From the NCBI RefSeq assembly GCF_014201775.1, contig NZ_JACHFG010000001.1:240541-304540 (forward strand): a stretch of DNA of 64,000 nt, given 5' to 3'. Position numbers and translations under genes: made by a program. This stretch comes from Borreliella yangtzensis (GTDB lineage Bacteria > Spirochaetota > Spirochaetia > Borreliales > Borreliaceae). Positions within the stretch are counted from its first letter, which is position 1, and each line of letters begins with the position of its first letter. Under the pieces are notes generated by a model that saw only the letters and a list, made by a program, of their open reading frames with translations, was not told the origin of the DNA and made no database searches. Of the stretch, positions 48,563-57,722 are shown one piece after another.

Positions 48563-49455
48563 TGCTAAAAATAAGAAAGCCTGCTAAAATATTGTTCTTG
48601 GGTGAACATAGTTCTGTTTATGGGTTTCCAGTTATTGGAGCTACAGTTCCAATTTATATGGATCTGATTTACAGTGTGTCTAAAAATTGGAAATATTTAG
48701 GGAACTCTAGCACTAGATTAGATAGCCTTATAAGTTTTATTGTTTCAAATTACAGCAAAGTTAATCCGATTGAGTTTGATATTCTTTCTGAAATTCCTAT
48801 TGGAGTTGGCCTTGGTTCTTCTGCCAGCATTAGTTTGTGTTTTGCAGAGTATATTACAAGTCATTTTGAATATAGGGATTGTAATAAAATTTTGTTGGCA
48901 AATCAAATTGAAAACATTTTTCATGGTAAATCTTCTGGAATGGATATTGGACTAGTTGATTTGGGTGGAACTTTTTATTTAGAGAAAAAAGAAAATTTTT
49001 TGAGTTCGAGTGAAATAAAAGATTCTGGTTTTTATTTTTTAATAGGAGCGATAAAAAGAGATTTTACAACTAAAGAAATAGTTGTTAATTTGAAAAAACA
49101 GTTATTATCTAATTCTGATTTATTTGTTTTTATTGAGAAACTTGGTCTTACTACAAACAATGCTTATGTTTCTTTTCAGAATAAGGATATATATTCTTTA
49201 GCTAACGAAATGAATGTTGCACATCAATGTTTAAAGAGTTTGGGATTATCTAATGATGCTCTTGAGTGGCTGATAAGTAGAGGAATCAAATTGGGCGCTT
49301 TATCTGGTAAGTTAAGCGGTTCTGGAAAAGGGGGCGCGTTTATTTTTCTTTTTGAAAGCTGGGAAAAAGCCAATACAGCGCAAAAAGAATTGAATAACAT
49401 GCTTAAAAATTCCAAAATAAACTTGGTTTTAGGGTTAAAAATAATTGAAGCTTAA
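48562..49455 (+). CDS. mvaK1: Mevalonate kinase
   Basis: GHMP kinase of 297 residues phosphorylating mevalonate. Motif 1 KPAKILFLGEHSSVYGFPVI, motif 2 IPIGVGLGSSASISLCF and motif 3 GKLSGSGKGGAFIFLF are classical for MVK. Last gene of the operon; it ends 8 bases from a convergent tRNA-Val gene, with no clear hairpin in between. B31 counterpart BB0688. Confidence 0.94.
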   Translation: MLKIRKPAKILFLGEHSSVYGFPVIGATVPIYMDLIYSVSKNWKYLGNSSTRLDSLISFIVSNYSKVNPIEFDILSEIPIGVGLGSSASISLCFAEYITSHFEYRDCNKILLANQIENIFHGKSSGMDIGLVDLGGTFYLEKKENFLSSSEIKDSGFYFLIGAIKRDFTTKEIVVNLKKQLLSNSDLFVFIEKLGLTTNNAYVSFQNKDIYSLANEMNVAHQCLKSLGLSNDALEWLISRGIKLGALSGKLSGSGKGGAFIFLFESWEKANTAQKELNNMLKNSKINLVLGLKIIEA

Positions 49456-49463
49456 GTTATTTT

Positions 49464-49537
49464 TGGGCCCAGAGAGATTCGAACTCCCGACATCCTGCTT
49501 GTAAGGCAGGCGCTCTGACCAACTGAGCTATGAGCCC
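49464..49537 (-). tRNA. tRNA-Val (anticodon UAC)
   Basis: A 74 nt cloverleaf on the minus strand: acceptor GGGCTCA pairs with TGGGCCC (one G-U), D arm TAGCTCAGTTGGTCAGAGC, anticodon loop CTTACAA with TAC, and TTCGAAT T loop. The discriminator is A and CCA is not encoded. Confidence 0.96.
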
Positions 49538-49550
49538 TTTTTGCTAATAA

Positions 49551-50048
49551 CTAGTATACAGTATAAGTTTTAATGGTGTCAATTCTTCTTTTTTCTTTTT
49601 TCCCAAAAAGAACTACAAATATATTTATATTGTCGGCTGTTTTTAATCTATAGCCACCTATTTTATTGGTATCAGTATTAATAAGAGCTTTTTTGTGGCT
49701 TGGACTATTAAGCCATGCATTAACTACGCTGTCAAGTTCAATTCCTGATGCTAGTATCTCTCTTGTTATACTAAAGGATTCATCGTATTTGTGTATTCTT
49801 TTCATCGGAGTTGTACCAAAAAGGGTATGAGTTAGTGTTTTATTTTCACCCAGTTTAATAGCATATTCCTTTGCAACTTTTTCAAGAGTATCATCTATTT
49901 CTAGATGGTTTAGATTCAATTTTCTTCTCAATTCGGCAATTTCTGAATATAGAATTTCCATATCTTTTTTTGTATCTACTGGATGTACTGTATTTAAATT
50001 GCATGCTTGAGATAAAAACACTGCAAAAATTAAAATCAATTTTTTCAT
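49551..50048 (-). CDS. CAP/SCP-domain lipoprotein
   Basis: 165 residues. Signal peptide MKKLILIFAVFLSQAC with a spirochetal lipobox (Cys16). The mature part is a CAP (cysteine-rich secretory/PR-1) domain: LNHLEIDDTLEKVAKEYA, THTLFG with a cavity His, and NAWLNSPSHKKALIN with the second His. The B31 counterpart BB0689 is, as I recall, a surface lipoprotein with a solved CAP structure; its role in the host is unknown. ATG start. It is co-directional with and just downstream in space of tRNA-Val, and divergent from napA. Confidence 0.9.
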   Translation of the reverse strand: MKKLILIFAVFLSQACNLNTVHPVDTKKDMEILYSEIAELRRKLNLNHLEIDDTLEKVAKEYAIKLGENKTLTHTLFGTTPMKRIHKYDESFSITREILASGIELDSVVNAWLNSPSHKKALINTDTNKIGGYRLKTADNINIFVVLFGKKEKRRIDTIKTYTVY

Positions 50049-50132
50049 TAAATATCCTTTTTATTTATTATGGTATTAAAATTATAATTATATCTCATTA
50101 TGTATTATAATGATTGTATCAAGGAGATAGTT

Positions 50133-50669
50133 GTGGAAAAGTATTTAAGTTATATAAAAAAGGACGATTTAAGAGAAATACACTTAAAATTACAAGAACT
50201 CTTAGCAAGTTTACATATTTTTTATTCCAATTTAAGAGGTATTCATTGGAATATAAAAGATACTAATTTCTTTGTTATTCACGAAAAAACCGAAGATCTT
50301 TATGAATATATTGAAAAGATTATTGATATTGTTGCAGAACGTTCAAGAATGCTTGGATATGATTCTGAATTTAGATATTCTGAATTTATTAAAAAATCCT
50401 TTATTAAGGAGCTTAATGTTGAATCAACTTTTGATTTTTTACTTTCAATGAAAAGCATTGTTTGCAGTCTTGAAGAGATTTTGAAAAATATTTTTGGAAT
50501 GAGAAAATTGATTGATACTGCTTGTGATTATGGTACTGCTAATATTATAGATGACATTATGAGTGATCTTGAAAAGCATTTATGGATGCATAAGGCATTG
50601 CTTGAAAGTTGTGATTGTTTTTGTCATGATGATAACAAATCTGAATGTTGCGAGTGCGATACAAAATAA
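50133..50669 (+). CDS. napA: Dps/NapA-like ferritin (BicA) with Cys-rich tail
   Basis: 178-residue mini-ferritin from GTG 50133, seven bases after AAGGAG; the in-frame ATG at 50100 precedes that site. Dinuclear-site residues by pattern are His38, His50, Glu54, Asp65 and Glu69. The C-terminus [19 protein letters not shown] carries six cysteines and a His, absent from ordinary Dps. In B. burgdorferi this protein (BB0690) has been reported to bind iron and copper, to aid tick persistence, and to associate with peptidoglycan. The tail is the likely copper-binding element. Confidence 0.93.
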   Translation: MEKYLSYIKKDDLREIHLKLQELLASLHIFYSNLRGIHWNIKDTNFFVIHEKTEDLYEYIEKIIDIVAERSRMLGYDSEFRYSEFIKKSFIKELNVESTFDFLLSMKSIVCSLEEILKNIFGMRKLIDTACDYGTANIIDDIMSDLEKHLWMHKALLESCDCFCHDDNKSECCECDTK

Positions 50670-50743
50670 CAATTTTATTAAAGGGTTTAATTTATATTAA
50701 TGCTTAGTTTATCTGTATTAAGGCTGTAGTTGTTGGAGATTTT

Positions 50744-52753
50744 ATGGGGATTAGAAATATTGGAATTATGGCTCATATTGATGCTGGTAAAACTACTACT
50801 ACAGAAAGAATTATTTATTATACTGGCAAAAGCCATAAAATGGGAGATGTAGATTCTGGAAATACTGTTACTGATTGGATGCCTCAAGAGCAAGAAAGAG
50901 GAATTACTATTAGTTCGGCTGCTATTACTTGTCATTGGAAGGATTGCCAAATAAATATTATTGATACCCCAGGGCATGTTGATTTCACGGCAGAAGTTGA
51001 AAGATCTCTTAGGGTTCTTGATGGGGGTGTTGTTATTTTTAGTGCTGTTGATGGAATTCAAGCCCAAACAGAAACTGTTTGGAAACAGGCAGAAAAATAT
51101 AAAATTCCTCGACTTGCTTATGTAAATAAGATGGACAGATTAGGTGCTAATTTTTTTAAAGTTGTAGGAGATATTGAGAGTAAGTTTAAAACTATTCCTT
51201 TAATTTTGCAAATTCCGATTGGAAATGAAAGCAATTTTGAAGGAGTAGTTGATATTATTTTAAATAAGGAGCTCCATTTTTCAATGGAGAATGGAAATCC
51301 AAAATTAATTTATAGTCAAATTAGAGAAGAATTTGTTGAAAAAGCAGTTTTTTTTAAGAAAAAGTTAATAGATATTCTAAGCCAATTTAGTGAAGAAATT
51401 ACTCAATTATTTCTTGAAGATAAAGAGATTGGTTTAGATATTATTAAAAAGGAGATTAGAAGGGGTACTATTTCTAGATTTATTATTCCTGTTTTAATGG
51501 GAACTAGTTTGAAAAATATTGGAATAGAACCTTTAATTGATTCAATTGTGGATTACTTGCCAAGTCCTTTTGAAAAAAGCTTTGATGCTTTTTCTTTAGA
51601 TACAAATAAAAAAATTTTAGTTGACCCTAATGAAAACAAAAAATTGTCAGCTCTTGTTTTTAAAGTTCAATATTCAAGTGTAATTGCTGCACATCTTTAT
51701 TTTGTTAGAGTTTATTCTGGTGAGATCAATTCTAATAAAAAAATTATCAATGCTTCAAATGGTAAGCGCGAAAAGTTTACAAAAATTTTTAGAGTTTTTT
51801 CAAATAAAAATGAACAAATAGATTTTGTGAAAACAGGTGATATTGGTGCTGTTTTAGGATTAAAGTTTTCTGTTACAGGGGATACTCTTGTTGAAGAAAA
51901 CAACAATGTTTTACTTGAATCTGTTATGTTTCCAGAGCCAGTTGTTTTAATGTCTGTTGAGCCTGAAAGATCATCAGATGAGGCCAGATTAAAGGAAATT
52001 TTTGAAATAATATCTAAAGAAGATCCTACTTTTAGTTATTCTGAGAGCAGAGAAACAGGGCAATTGATTATATCTGGAATGGGTGAATTACATCTTGAGA
52101 TTATTTTAACAAGAATTAAAGATGAATTTAATCTTAATGTTTATACAGGGAAACCGCAAGTAAGTTACAGAGAGAGTGCGGGTAAAATTGTAAAAGAAGT
52201 TTTTGAGTTTAATGATACTTTTGCCGGCAAGAATATTGTTTTTAAAATTGGAATAATTATTAAACCTTTGTCACGGGGTGAGGGGAATAAAATCGATTTT
52301 GAATGTAGTATTGATTCTGCTATTAAGTCTGCAATATTGAAGGGAATTACAGCTGCATTTGTAAGCGGAGTTTTTGGATATCCTATTATTGATATTAATG
52401 TTAGCATTTTTTCTATTGTTTGTGAGTCTGGGAAGATTAGTGCAAGTGCTTTTGAATCAATTTCAGGATTTGCTTTTCATAGCATTTTTCAAAAATCAGA
52501 TCCTATTAGACTTGAACCAATAATGTTATTGGAAATTAGAACACCTATTGAGCATACAGGGGGAATTATTTCTACACTAAATGTCATGGGGGGTGCTATT
52601 CATTCAGTTAGCAATATTGGAGAATATGATTTGATAAAATCAGAGGCGGCGTTTGAGAAACTTTTTGGGTATGCTTCTATTTTAAGAAATTCTACTAAGG
52701 GGAGAGGTAGTTTTACCATGGAATTTTCTTATTTTAAGGAAAAAGTGAATTAA
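50744..52753 (+). CDS. fusA2: Elongation factor G homolog EF-G2 (ribosome recycling type)
   Basis: 669-residue translational GTPase: G1 [10 protein letters not shown]2 RGITI, G3 DTPGH, G4 NKMD, then EF-G domains II to V. It is diverged from canonical EF-G. The B. burgdorferi protein (BB0691) has been shown, as I recall, to act only in ribosome recycling with RRF, like mitochondrial EF-G2, while the other EF-G (elsewhere) does translocation. ATG with GGAG five bases upstream. It lies alone between napA and the ROK regulator. Confidence 0.93.
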   Translation: MGIRNIGIMAHIDAGKTTTTERIIYYTGKSHKMGDVDSGNTVTDWMPQEQERGITISSAAITCHWKDCQINIIDTPGHVDFTAEVERSLRVLDGGVVIFSAVDGIQAQTETVWKQAEKYKIPRLAYVNKMDRLGANFFKVVGDIESKFKTIPLILQIPIGNESNFEGVVDIILNKELHFSMENGNPKLIYSQIREEFVEKAVFFKKKLIDILSQFSEEITQLFLEDKEIGLDIIKKEIRRGTISRFIIPVLMGTSLKNIGIEPLIDSIVDYLPSPFEKSFDAFSLDTNKKILVDPNENKKLSALVFKVQYSSVIAAHLYFVRVYSGEINSNKKIINASNGKREKFTKIFRVFSNKNEQIDFVKTGDIGAVLGLKFSVTGDTLVEENNNVLLESVMFPEPVVLMSVEPERSSDEARLKEIFEIISKEDPTFSYSESRETGQLIISGMGELHLEIILTRIKDEFNLNVYTGKPQVSYRESAGKIVKEVFEFNDTFAGKNIVFKIGIIIKPLSRGEGNKIDFECSIDSAIKSAILKGITAAFVSGVFGYPIIDINVSIFSIVCESGKISASAFESISGFAFHSIFQKSDPIRLEPIMLLEIRTPIEHTGGIISTLNVMGGAIHSVSNIGEYDLIKSEAAFEKLFGYASILRNSTKGRGSFTMEFSYFKEKVN

Positions 52754-52924
52754 ATTTATTAGTTTTTAGGATAAAATGGCTTTTCTTGTGTTTATTATTT
52801 TTTTAAATCTAATTAATTTTTATTGATGAGTTTTTATGTAAAAATGATTTTATTCCTTTTTTTTGTTAAGTTATAAGTTTTTAATATATGAGTATGATAT
52901 TATGATGTAAAATATTTTTTATCC

Positions 52925-52950
52925 TTATAAAGGCATGTTTGTCTTTATAA
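52925..52950. promoter_or_regulatory. Inverted repeat upstream of the ROK regulator (candidate operator)
   Basis: TTATAAAGGCA (52925-52935) pairs with TGTCTTTATAA (52940-52950), an 11 bp inverted repeat with one G-T mismatch and a 4-base centre. It is 19 bases upstream of the predicted -35. ROK repressors bind AT-rich palindromes, so autoregulation is possible; termination of fusA2 is an alternative. Confidence 0.4.
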
Positions 52951-52968
52951 AATAGATAAAATATTATA

Positions 52969-52997
52969 TTGGCTTTTTTGATATGATATTTTATAAT
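52969..52997 (+). promoter_or_regulatory. Candidate sigma-70 promoter of the ROK regulator gene
   Basis: TTGGCT (52969-52974), exactly 17 bp spacer, TATAAT (52992-52997). Transcription would begin near 53004, leaving a leader of about 28 nt with AAAGGAGG before the ATG. Confidence 0.6.
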
Positions 52998-53031
52998 ATT
53001 TTTTTTATTTTAAAAATAAAGGAGGTGTATT

Positions 53032-54240
53032 ATGCAAGGTGAAAATATGGTTTCAATTAGAGGTGGAAATAGAAGAAAAATTCTTCTTAGTTTGAAAAAT
53101 ATGCAATATTCAAGAACAGATTTAGCCCGTAAGTTGACCTTAACAAATGCTGCGGTTACTATTTTGACTAATCAAATGATAAAAGAAAATCTTTTAATTG
53201 AAGTTGGATCTAGAGTGTCTGATGTTAAAAAACATGGTCGAAAAGAAATACTTCTTGATATTAATAAAGATTATGCGTATTCAATGGGAGTTATTATTTC
53301 TAGTAATTATTTTCAAATAGGTATTGCTAATCTTAAATGCGAGGTTTTAATAAGCGAAACTCATTCTTTTGAGCCCCCAGTTAGTGCTTATGATATTTTA
53401 GAAAAAATAAAAGATCATATGATAGAAATTATTTGGAAACATAATTTTTCAAGAGATAAGTTTATTGGTTTAGGTTTTAGTATTACAGGTTTAATAAAAG
53501 ATAAAGAATCAGGCATTGTTAATGACAGTTATGGAGCATGGATTGAAAAAGATGTGCCTGTTAAAAGGATACTTGAGGAATATTTTTCACTTACGGTTTA
53601 TCTTGAAAGTTATGTTAAAAATTTATCGCTTGCTGAATTTATGGGTAAAAATATAGATAATATTATGTTTTTCGACTATACAGATACTGCTGAACTTTCG
53701 ATTTGGTCAGGTGGTAATGTTTATCCTGGTTTTAATAATAAGTCGGGTATGGTTAGCCACATGATAATTGATTATGAAGGAGAAAAAAATTGTCCAACTT
53801 GTGGTAATAAGGGTTGTGTTAATATGCTAATATCTAATTTTGCTTTGCAAAGATTGATTTCAAAAGAGTTTATGAATGGTGAGATTCCTGAGCTTTATGA
53901 AAAGTATGAAGGTAGATTAAAAAAGGTTACAATATATGATATTTTTTCTCTTTATGAAAAATATGATTTTATAAATAAAATTATGGAAGATACAGTTAAA
54001 TATTTGGCAATAATTATTATTAATATTCAAAGAATGCTTGATTTTAATTATTTAGTACTCTACGGTCAAAGTTTTAAATTAAAAGCCTTTTTTGATTTGT
54101 TAAAAGAAGAAATTAAAAAGCGCAATAAAGAGAACATAGTATTAAAGCTTAGTTCATTAGATACTGAAGTTTCTGTTGTTGGACCGGCTTCTAGTGTTAT
54201 TTTTAATAAATTTTATTTGACAGGAGGAGATATTGATTAA
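53032..54240 (+). CDS. ROK-family transcriptional regulator (XylR/NagC type)
   Basis: 402 residues. An N-terminal winged helix (about 8-65, RRKILLSLKNMQYSRTDLARKLTLTNAAVTILTNQM) is followed by a ROK sugar-kinase fold. The zinc motif CPTCGNKGC is present. The kinase Asp expected in the VENDxNxxALAE block is replaced (LESYVKNLSLAE), so it should act as a sugar sensor and not a kinase. Effector and targets are unknown; candidates in the genome include amino-sugar uptake genes. ATG with AAAGGAGG. B31 counterpart BB0693 (xylR-2). Confidence 0.88.
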   Translation: MQGENMVSIRGGNRRKILLSLKNMQYSRTDLARKLTLTNAAVTILTNQMIKENLLIEVGSRVSDVKKHGRKEILLDINKDYAYSMGVIISSNYFQIGIANLKCEVLISETHSFEPPVSAYDILEKIKDHMIEIIWKHNFSRDKFIGLGFSITGLIKDKESGIVNDSYGAWIEKDVPVKRILEEYFSLTVYLESYVKNLSLAEFMGKNIDNIMFFDYTDTAELSIWSGGNVYPGFNNKSGMVSHMIIDYEGEKNCPTCGNKGCVNMLISNFALQRLISKEFMNGEIPELYEKYEGRLKKVTIYDIFSLYEKYDFINKIMEDTVKYLAIIIINIQRMLDFNYLVLYGQSFKLKAFFDLLKEEIKKRNKENIVLKLSSLDTEVSVVGPASSVIFNKFYLTGGDID

Positions 54241-54302
54241 TATTGCCTTTTTTTGTATCTTATATTTGATAAGATTATTTTTGAGAATAAAGGTTGTTTT
54301 TA

Positions 54303-55637
54303 ATGCTTGAAAGCTTGGGGTCGAATTTTAAAAATTTTATAAACTATCTTTCTGGAAAATCTACAATAAATGATAAAAATATTGCAGAGGCTATTGAGAT
54401 TATTAAAAATTCTTTAGTTGATGCTGATGTTAACTTAAGAGTTGTAAGGCGTTTTTTAAATTCTATAGTTGAAGAATCCAGGGGAGTAAAAGTTTTAAGA
54501 GGCATTGATCCTAAATCTCAGTTTATTAAAATTGTCAATGATAATCTTGTTAAATTTTTGGGAGGCAAAAATTATGAGCTTAGCTTGAATCCTATCAATA
54601 AGCAATCTTATATTCTTATGCTTGGACTTCAAGGTTCTGGCAAGACCACAACATGTGCTAAGCTTTCTTTAAGGCTTAAAAAGGAAAATAGAAAGGTACT
54701 TCTTGTAGCTGCTGACACATTTAGAGCAGCGGCCGTAGAGCAGTTAAAAATATTGGGCAGCCAAATAGGTGTGCCAGTATTTTCACTTGAGGGGGAAAAA
54801 GATCCTATTAAAATTGTTAAAGCGTCTATGAAGGTTGCCGAGTCTGAGTTTTTTGATTCTGTAATAGTTGATACTAGAGGACGACTTGAGATTGAATCTT
54901 TGTTGGTTGAAGAGATAAAAAAAATCAAGGAGATTTTGCAGCCCACAGAAACCATTTTAGTATTAGACTCCATGATAGGTCAAGTTGCGGTAAATATTGC
55001 CAAGGAATTTAATGAGAATGTTGGACTTACCGGTGCAATATTTTCTAAGTTTGATTCAGATACTAGAGGGGGTGCTGTACTGTCGTTCAAAAGTATTTGT
55101 GCAGTTCCTATTAAATTTATTGGTGTTGGAGAAAAAATTGAAGATCTTGATTCCTTTTACCCAGAAAGAATTGCTTCTAGAATTCTTGGTATGGGGGATG
55201 TCGTTAGCCTTGTAGAGAAGGTTCAAAGTGTTGTTGACAAAGAAGAGGTTATTAAGCTTGAGGAAAAAATTAATAAAGCTAGTTTTAATTTTGAAGACTA
55301 TCTAAGCCAATTTAGATGTATTAGGCAAGTGGGAGGATTTTCTAATTTTGTAAGTTATTTGCCAGGTTCTTCAAAATCAATGTTGAATATAGATAACTTA
55401 AATGAAGAAGTTTTTAATAAAGAAGAAGCTATTATTCTTTCTATGACCAAAAAAGAAAGAATAAACCCAGTGATTTTGAACAATCCCTCAAGAAAAAAAA
55501 GAATAGCTTTAGGAAGCGGAACAACTATTTTTGATGTTAATAAGCTCATAAAAAAGTTTAGTCAAACAACTTTGTTTATGAAAAAAATGAAAAATAAAGA
55601 TTTTCAAAATAAGATTGCATCCCTTTGGGGAAAATAA
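54303..55637 (+). CDS. ffh: Signal recognition particle GTPase Ffh
   Basis: 444 residues: N helical bundle (1-95), G domain with G1 GLQGSGKTTT (from 108), AADTFRAAAVEQL, a non-canonical G3 DTRGR at 190-194 (normally DTAGR) and SKFDSDTRGG (normally TKLDGDTRGG), then the M domain with RNA-binding SRKKRIALGSGTTIFDVNKLIKKF. The hydrophobic finger of the M domain is short of methionines. ATG 54303, nine bases after AAAGG. Heads an operon with ribosomal genes: rpsP starts 12 bases later. B31 counterpart BB0694. Confidence 0.93.
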   Translation: MLESLGSNFKNFINYLSGKSTINDKNIAEAIEIIKNSLVDADVNLRVVRRFLNSIVEESRGVKVLRGIDPKSQFIKIVNDNLVKFLGGKNYELSLNPINKQSYILMLGLQGSGKTTTCAKLSLRLKKENRKVLLVAADTFRAAAVEQLKILGSQIGVPVFSLEGEKDPIKIVKASMKVAESEFFDSVIVDTRGRLEIESLLVEEIKKIKEILQPTETILVLDSMIGQVAVNIAKEFNENVGLTGAIFSKFDSDTRGGAVLSFKSICAVPIKFIGVGEKIEDLDSFYPERIASRILGMGDVVSLVEKVQSVVDKEEVIKLEEKINKASFNFEDYLSQFRCIRQVGGFSNFVSYLPGSSKSMLNIDNLNEEVFNKEEAIILSMTKKERINPVILNNPSRKKRIALGSGTTIFDVNKLIKKFSQTTLFMKKMKNKDFQNKIASLWGK

Positions 55638-55649
55638 GGAGGAATAAAT

Positions 55650-55910
55650 TTGAGCGTTAAGATAAGATTGAAGAGAATGGGAGCTAAAAAAAGACCTTAT
55701 TATAGGATTGTAGTTATGGATTCTGCTTCTCCTAGAGATGGTAGAGCAATTGAAGAGCTTGGTTATTATCATCCTGTTGAAAAGCAAAAGCAAATAAAAA
55801 TTAAGGAAGATAGAATTAAGGATTGGATAAGTAAGGGAGCAATTTTAAGTGATACAGTAAAAATGCTTTTAAATAAAAACAACTTGAATGCGAAAAGTCA
55901 GGAGGTTTAG
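55650..55910 (+). CDS. rpsP: 30S ribosomal protein S16
   Basis: 86 residues, full length: [25 protein letters not shown] is the S16 signature. TTG start at 55650 with AAGGAGG upstream. The stop codon TAG is directly followed by the khpA ATG. B31 counterpart BB0695. Confidence 0.97.
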   Translation: MSVKIRLKRMGAKKRPYYRIVVMDSASPRDGRAIEELGYYHPVEKQKQIKIKEDRIKDWISKGAILSDTVKMLLNKNNLNAKSQEV

Positions 55911-56159
55911 ATGAAAGAGTATGGGAATGAAATTGAACTTATAGAGTTTGTAGTAAAGTCTCTTGTAGATAAACAAGACGAAGTGAAATTAAATGTGATT
56001 GAAGGGGAAAAGTCAACTATTTTGGAATTAAGGGTTTCTCAAAGCGATGTAGGCAAGATAATCGGAAGACGAGGTCGTATTGCACGAGCTATTAGAACTT
56101 TGCTTGGAGCTTGTGCTGCTAAAACCAATAGGCGAGTGCAGTTGGAAATTTTAGATTGA
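55911..56159 (+). CDS. khpA: KH-domain RNA-binding protein KhpA
   Basis: 82-residue single KH domain with GKIIGRRGRIARAIRTLL (the GxxG loop is GRRG). Family members bind RNA broadly and, in other bacteria, pair with KhpB/EloR to affect cell elongation. The ATG begins at the base after the rpsP stop, the classic position between rpsP and rimM. B31 counterpart BB0696. Confidence 0.93.
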   Translation: MKEYGNEIELIEFVVKSLVDKQDEVKLNVIEGEKSTILELRVSQSDVGKIIGRRGRIARAIRTLLGACAAKTNRRVQLEILD

Positions 56160-56162
56160 TTT

Positions 56163-56663
56163 ATGTTTGTTAAAGGCGTGATACTATCGTCTTATGGAGT
56201 TAATGGGTATGCTAAGGTTAAAAGCATATCCAATAATTTTTGTGATTTTATTAACCTAAAAAATAACAAAGTCCTTTTAAAAAAAAACAATGATTTTGCC
56301 ATTGAAGTTAAAGTTGTAGATGTTAATATAAAGAGCAATTCCTTGTTTTTAAAATTTGAAGGGATTAATACCCCGGAGTTGGTAAAACCTTTGATTGGTT
56401 TTGAATTGTGGGTTGATGATTCGCTTGCATCGAGTTTAGAGAAAGGCGAATATTACTTGGGAAGATTGATTGGCTATTCTATTATTAATAACAATAAAAA
56501 ACTAGGAAAAGTTGTAGCTTTCTTTGAATATTTAAATAGTGCATTTCTTGAGGTCAAAGTGGGTATTAAATTTTTTTTTATTCCTTTTTTGAGTATTTAT
56601 ATTGGAAATATAGATGCGGAGAATAAAACAATTGAGCTTAAGGTTTTAGATCTTTTAAGATGA
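56163..56663 (+). CDS. rimM: 16S rRNA processing protein RimM
   Basis: 166 residues; assists 30S head assembly with S19. The N-terminal beta-barrel (GVILSSYGVNGYAKVKS) and the PRC-barrel half (YYLGRLIGYSIINN, FIPFLSIYIGNID) are recognisable, though divergent. It starts 3 bases after khpA and overlaps trmD by 4 nt. B31 counterpart BB0697. Confidence 0.9.
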   Translation: MFVKGVILSSYGVNGYAKVKSISNNFCDFINLKNNKVLLKKNNDFAIEVKVVDVNIKSNSLFLKFEGINTPELVKPLIGFELWVDDSLASSLEKGEYYLGRLIGYSIINNNKKLGKVVAFFEYLNSAFLEVKVGIKFFFIPFLSIYIGNIDAENKTIELKVLDLLR

Positions 56664-57379
56664 AATTTACAGTTATATCCCTTTTCCCAGCAATAATTAA
56701 ACCATTTTTTGAAAATTCAATAATGAAAAAAGCTATTAATAAAGGAATAGTGAGTTTTGAGCTTATTAATGTTAGGGATTTTTCAAAAGATAAGCATAAA
56801 AGATGTGATGATTTGCCTTATGGAGGCGGTGCTGGAATGGTATTAAAGGCTGAACCCATTTCTTTTGCTCTTGAGCATGTAGAAGCTACTAAGAAAACAA
56901 CAATATTTTTAAGCCCTTCTGGTAAAAAGTATACTCAAGAGTTGGCATATTCCTTGTCAAAAGAAGAAGAAATTGTTATAATTTGTGGGAGATATGAAGG
57001 AATTGATCAGCGTATTATAGATTTGTATGTTGATTTTGAGGTTTCTATTGGAGATTATGTTTTGTCTTCAGGAGAGATTGCAGCTCTCGTTTTAATAGAT
57101 AGTGTATATAGATTGTTAGATGGAGTAATAAATCCTAATTCTTTATTAGAAGAATCATTCAGCGTGACAAACGGATTACTTGAATATCCCCATTATACCA
57201 GGCCTTATAATTTTATGGGGATAAAGGTTCCAGAAGTTCTTGTTTCAGGTCATCATGAAAATATAAAGAATTGGAGACTTTTAAAAGCTAGAGAAAAAAC
57301 TAAGAAAAACAGATATGATTTATACCTTAAATATTTAGAGATAATAGGAGAAAATGATGGGTTTGATAAGAAAAATTGA
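56660..57379 (+). CDS. trmD: tRNA (guanine-37-N1)-methyltransferase TrmD
   Basis: 239 residues. SPOUT-fold enzyme methylating G37 to prevent frameshifting. SAM-binding trefoil-knot motifs [12 protein letters not shown] and [19 protein letters not shown] are intact, and [12 protein letters not shown] is present. ATG in ATGA overlapping rimM. Its end overlaps rplS by 23 nt. B31 counterpart BB0698. Confidence 0.96.
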   Translation: MKFTVISLFPAIIKPFFENSIMKKAINKGIVSFELINVRDFSKDKHKRCDDLPYGGGAGMVLKAEPISFALEHVEATKKTTIFLSPSGKKYTQELAYSLSKEEEIVIICGRYEGIDQRIIDLYVDFEVSIGDYVLSSGEIAALVLIDSVYRLLDGVINPNSLLEESFSVTNGLLEYPHYTRPYNFMGIKVPEVLVSGHHENIKNWRLLKAREKTKKNRYDLYLKYLEIIGENDGFDKKN

Positions 57380-57722
57380 AGCTCAAAATAAAAAAAATGA
57401 TGCTTTTGTCTTTAATGTGGGAGACACCGTGAAGGTTGTTTATAAAATTATTGAAGGCAGTAATGAAAGGCTACAGAGTTTTGAAGGAATTGTTATTTCT
57501 TTTCAAAATAAGGGAATTGGTAAAACATTTTTGGTTAGAAAAATTTCTTCAGGAATAGGTGTTGAAAAAATTTTTCCGGTATATTCTCCTATTATAGAAA
57601 AAGTTGAAGTTTTAAGAAGGGGAAAGGTTAGAAGGGCAAAGCTTTATTATATGAGAAATAGAATTGGTAAGGCTGCCATGAAGATCAAGGAGCGTCTTAA
57701 TATTAAAAAAGTTAAGCAGTAG
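57357..57722 (+). CDS. rplS: 50S ribosomal protein L19
   Basis: 121 residues. The signature [33 protein letters not shown] is clear. Two adjacent ATG codons (57354 and 57357) are possible; 57357 is six bases from AGGAG and preferred. Last gene of the ffh-rpsP-khpA-rimM-trmD-rplS operon. B31 counterpart BB0699. Confidence 0.95.
   Translation: MGLIRKIEAQNKKNDAFVFNVGDTVKVVYKIIEGSNERLQSFEGIVISFQNKGIGKTFLVRKISSGIGVEKIFPVYSPIIEKVEVLRRGKVRRAKLYYMRNRIGKAAMKIKERLNIKKVKQ

Noticed and set aside
49201..49463. Terminator between mvaK1 and tRNA-Val
   Set aside because: Only 8 bases separate the genes and no stem-loop with a T tract is visible.
50687..51067. 126-codon frame antisense to the fusA2 start
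   Set aside because: Low-complexity Asn/Ser-rich protein over the conserved G1-G3 region of EF-G2.
54629..54973. 114-codon frame antisense to ffh
   Set aside because: Mirrors the G domain codons; no independent evidence.
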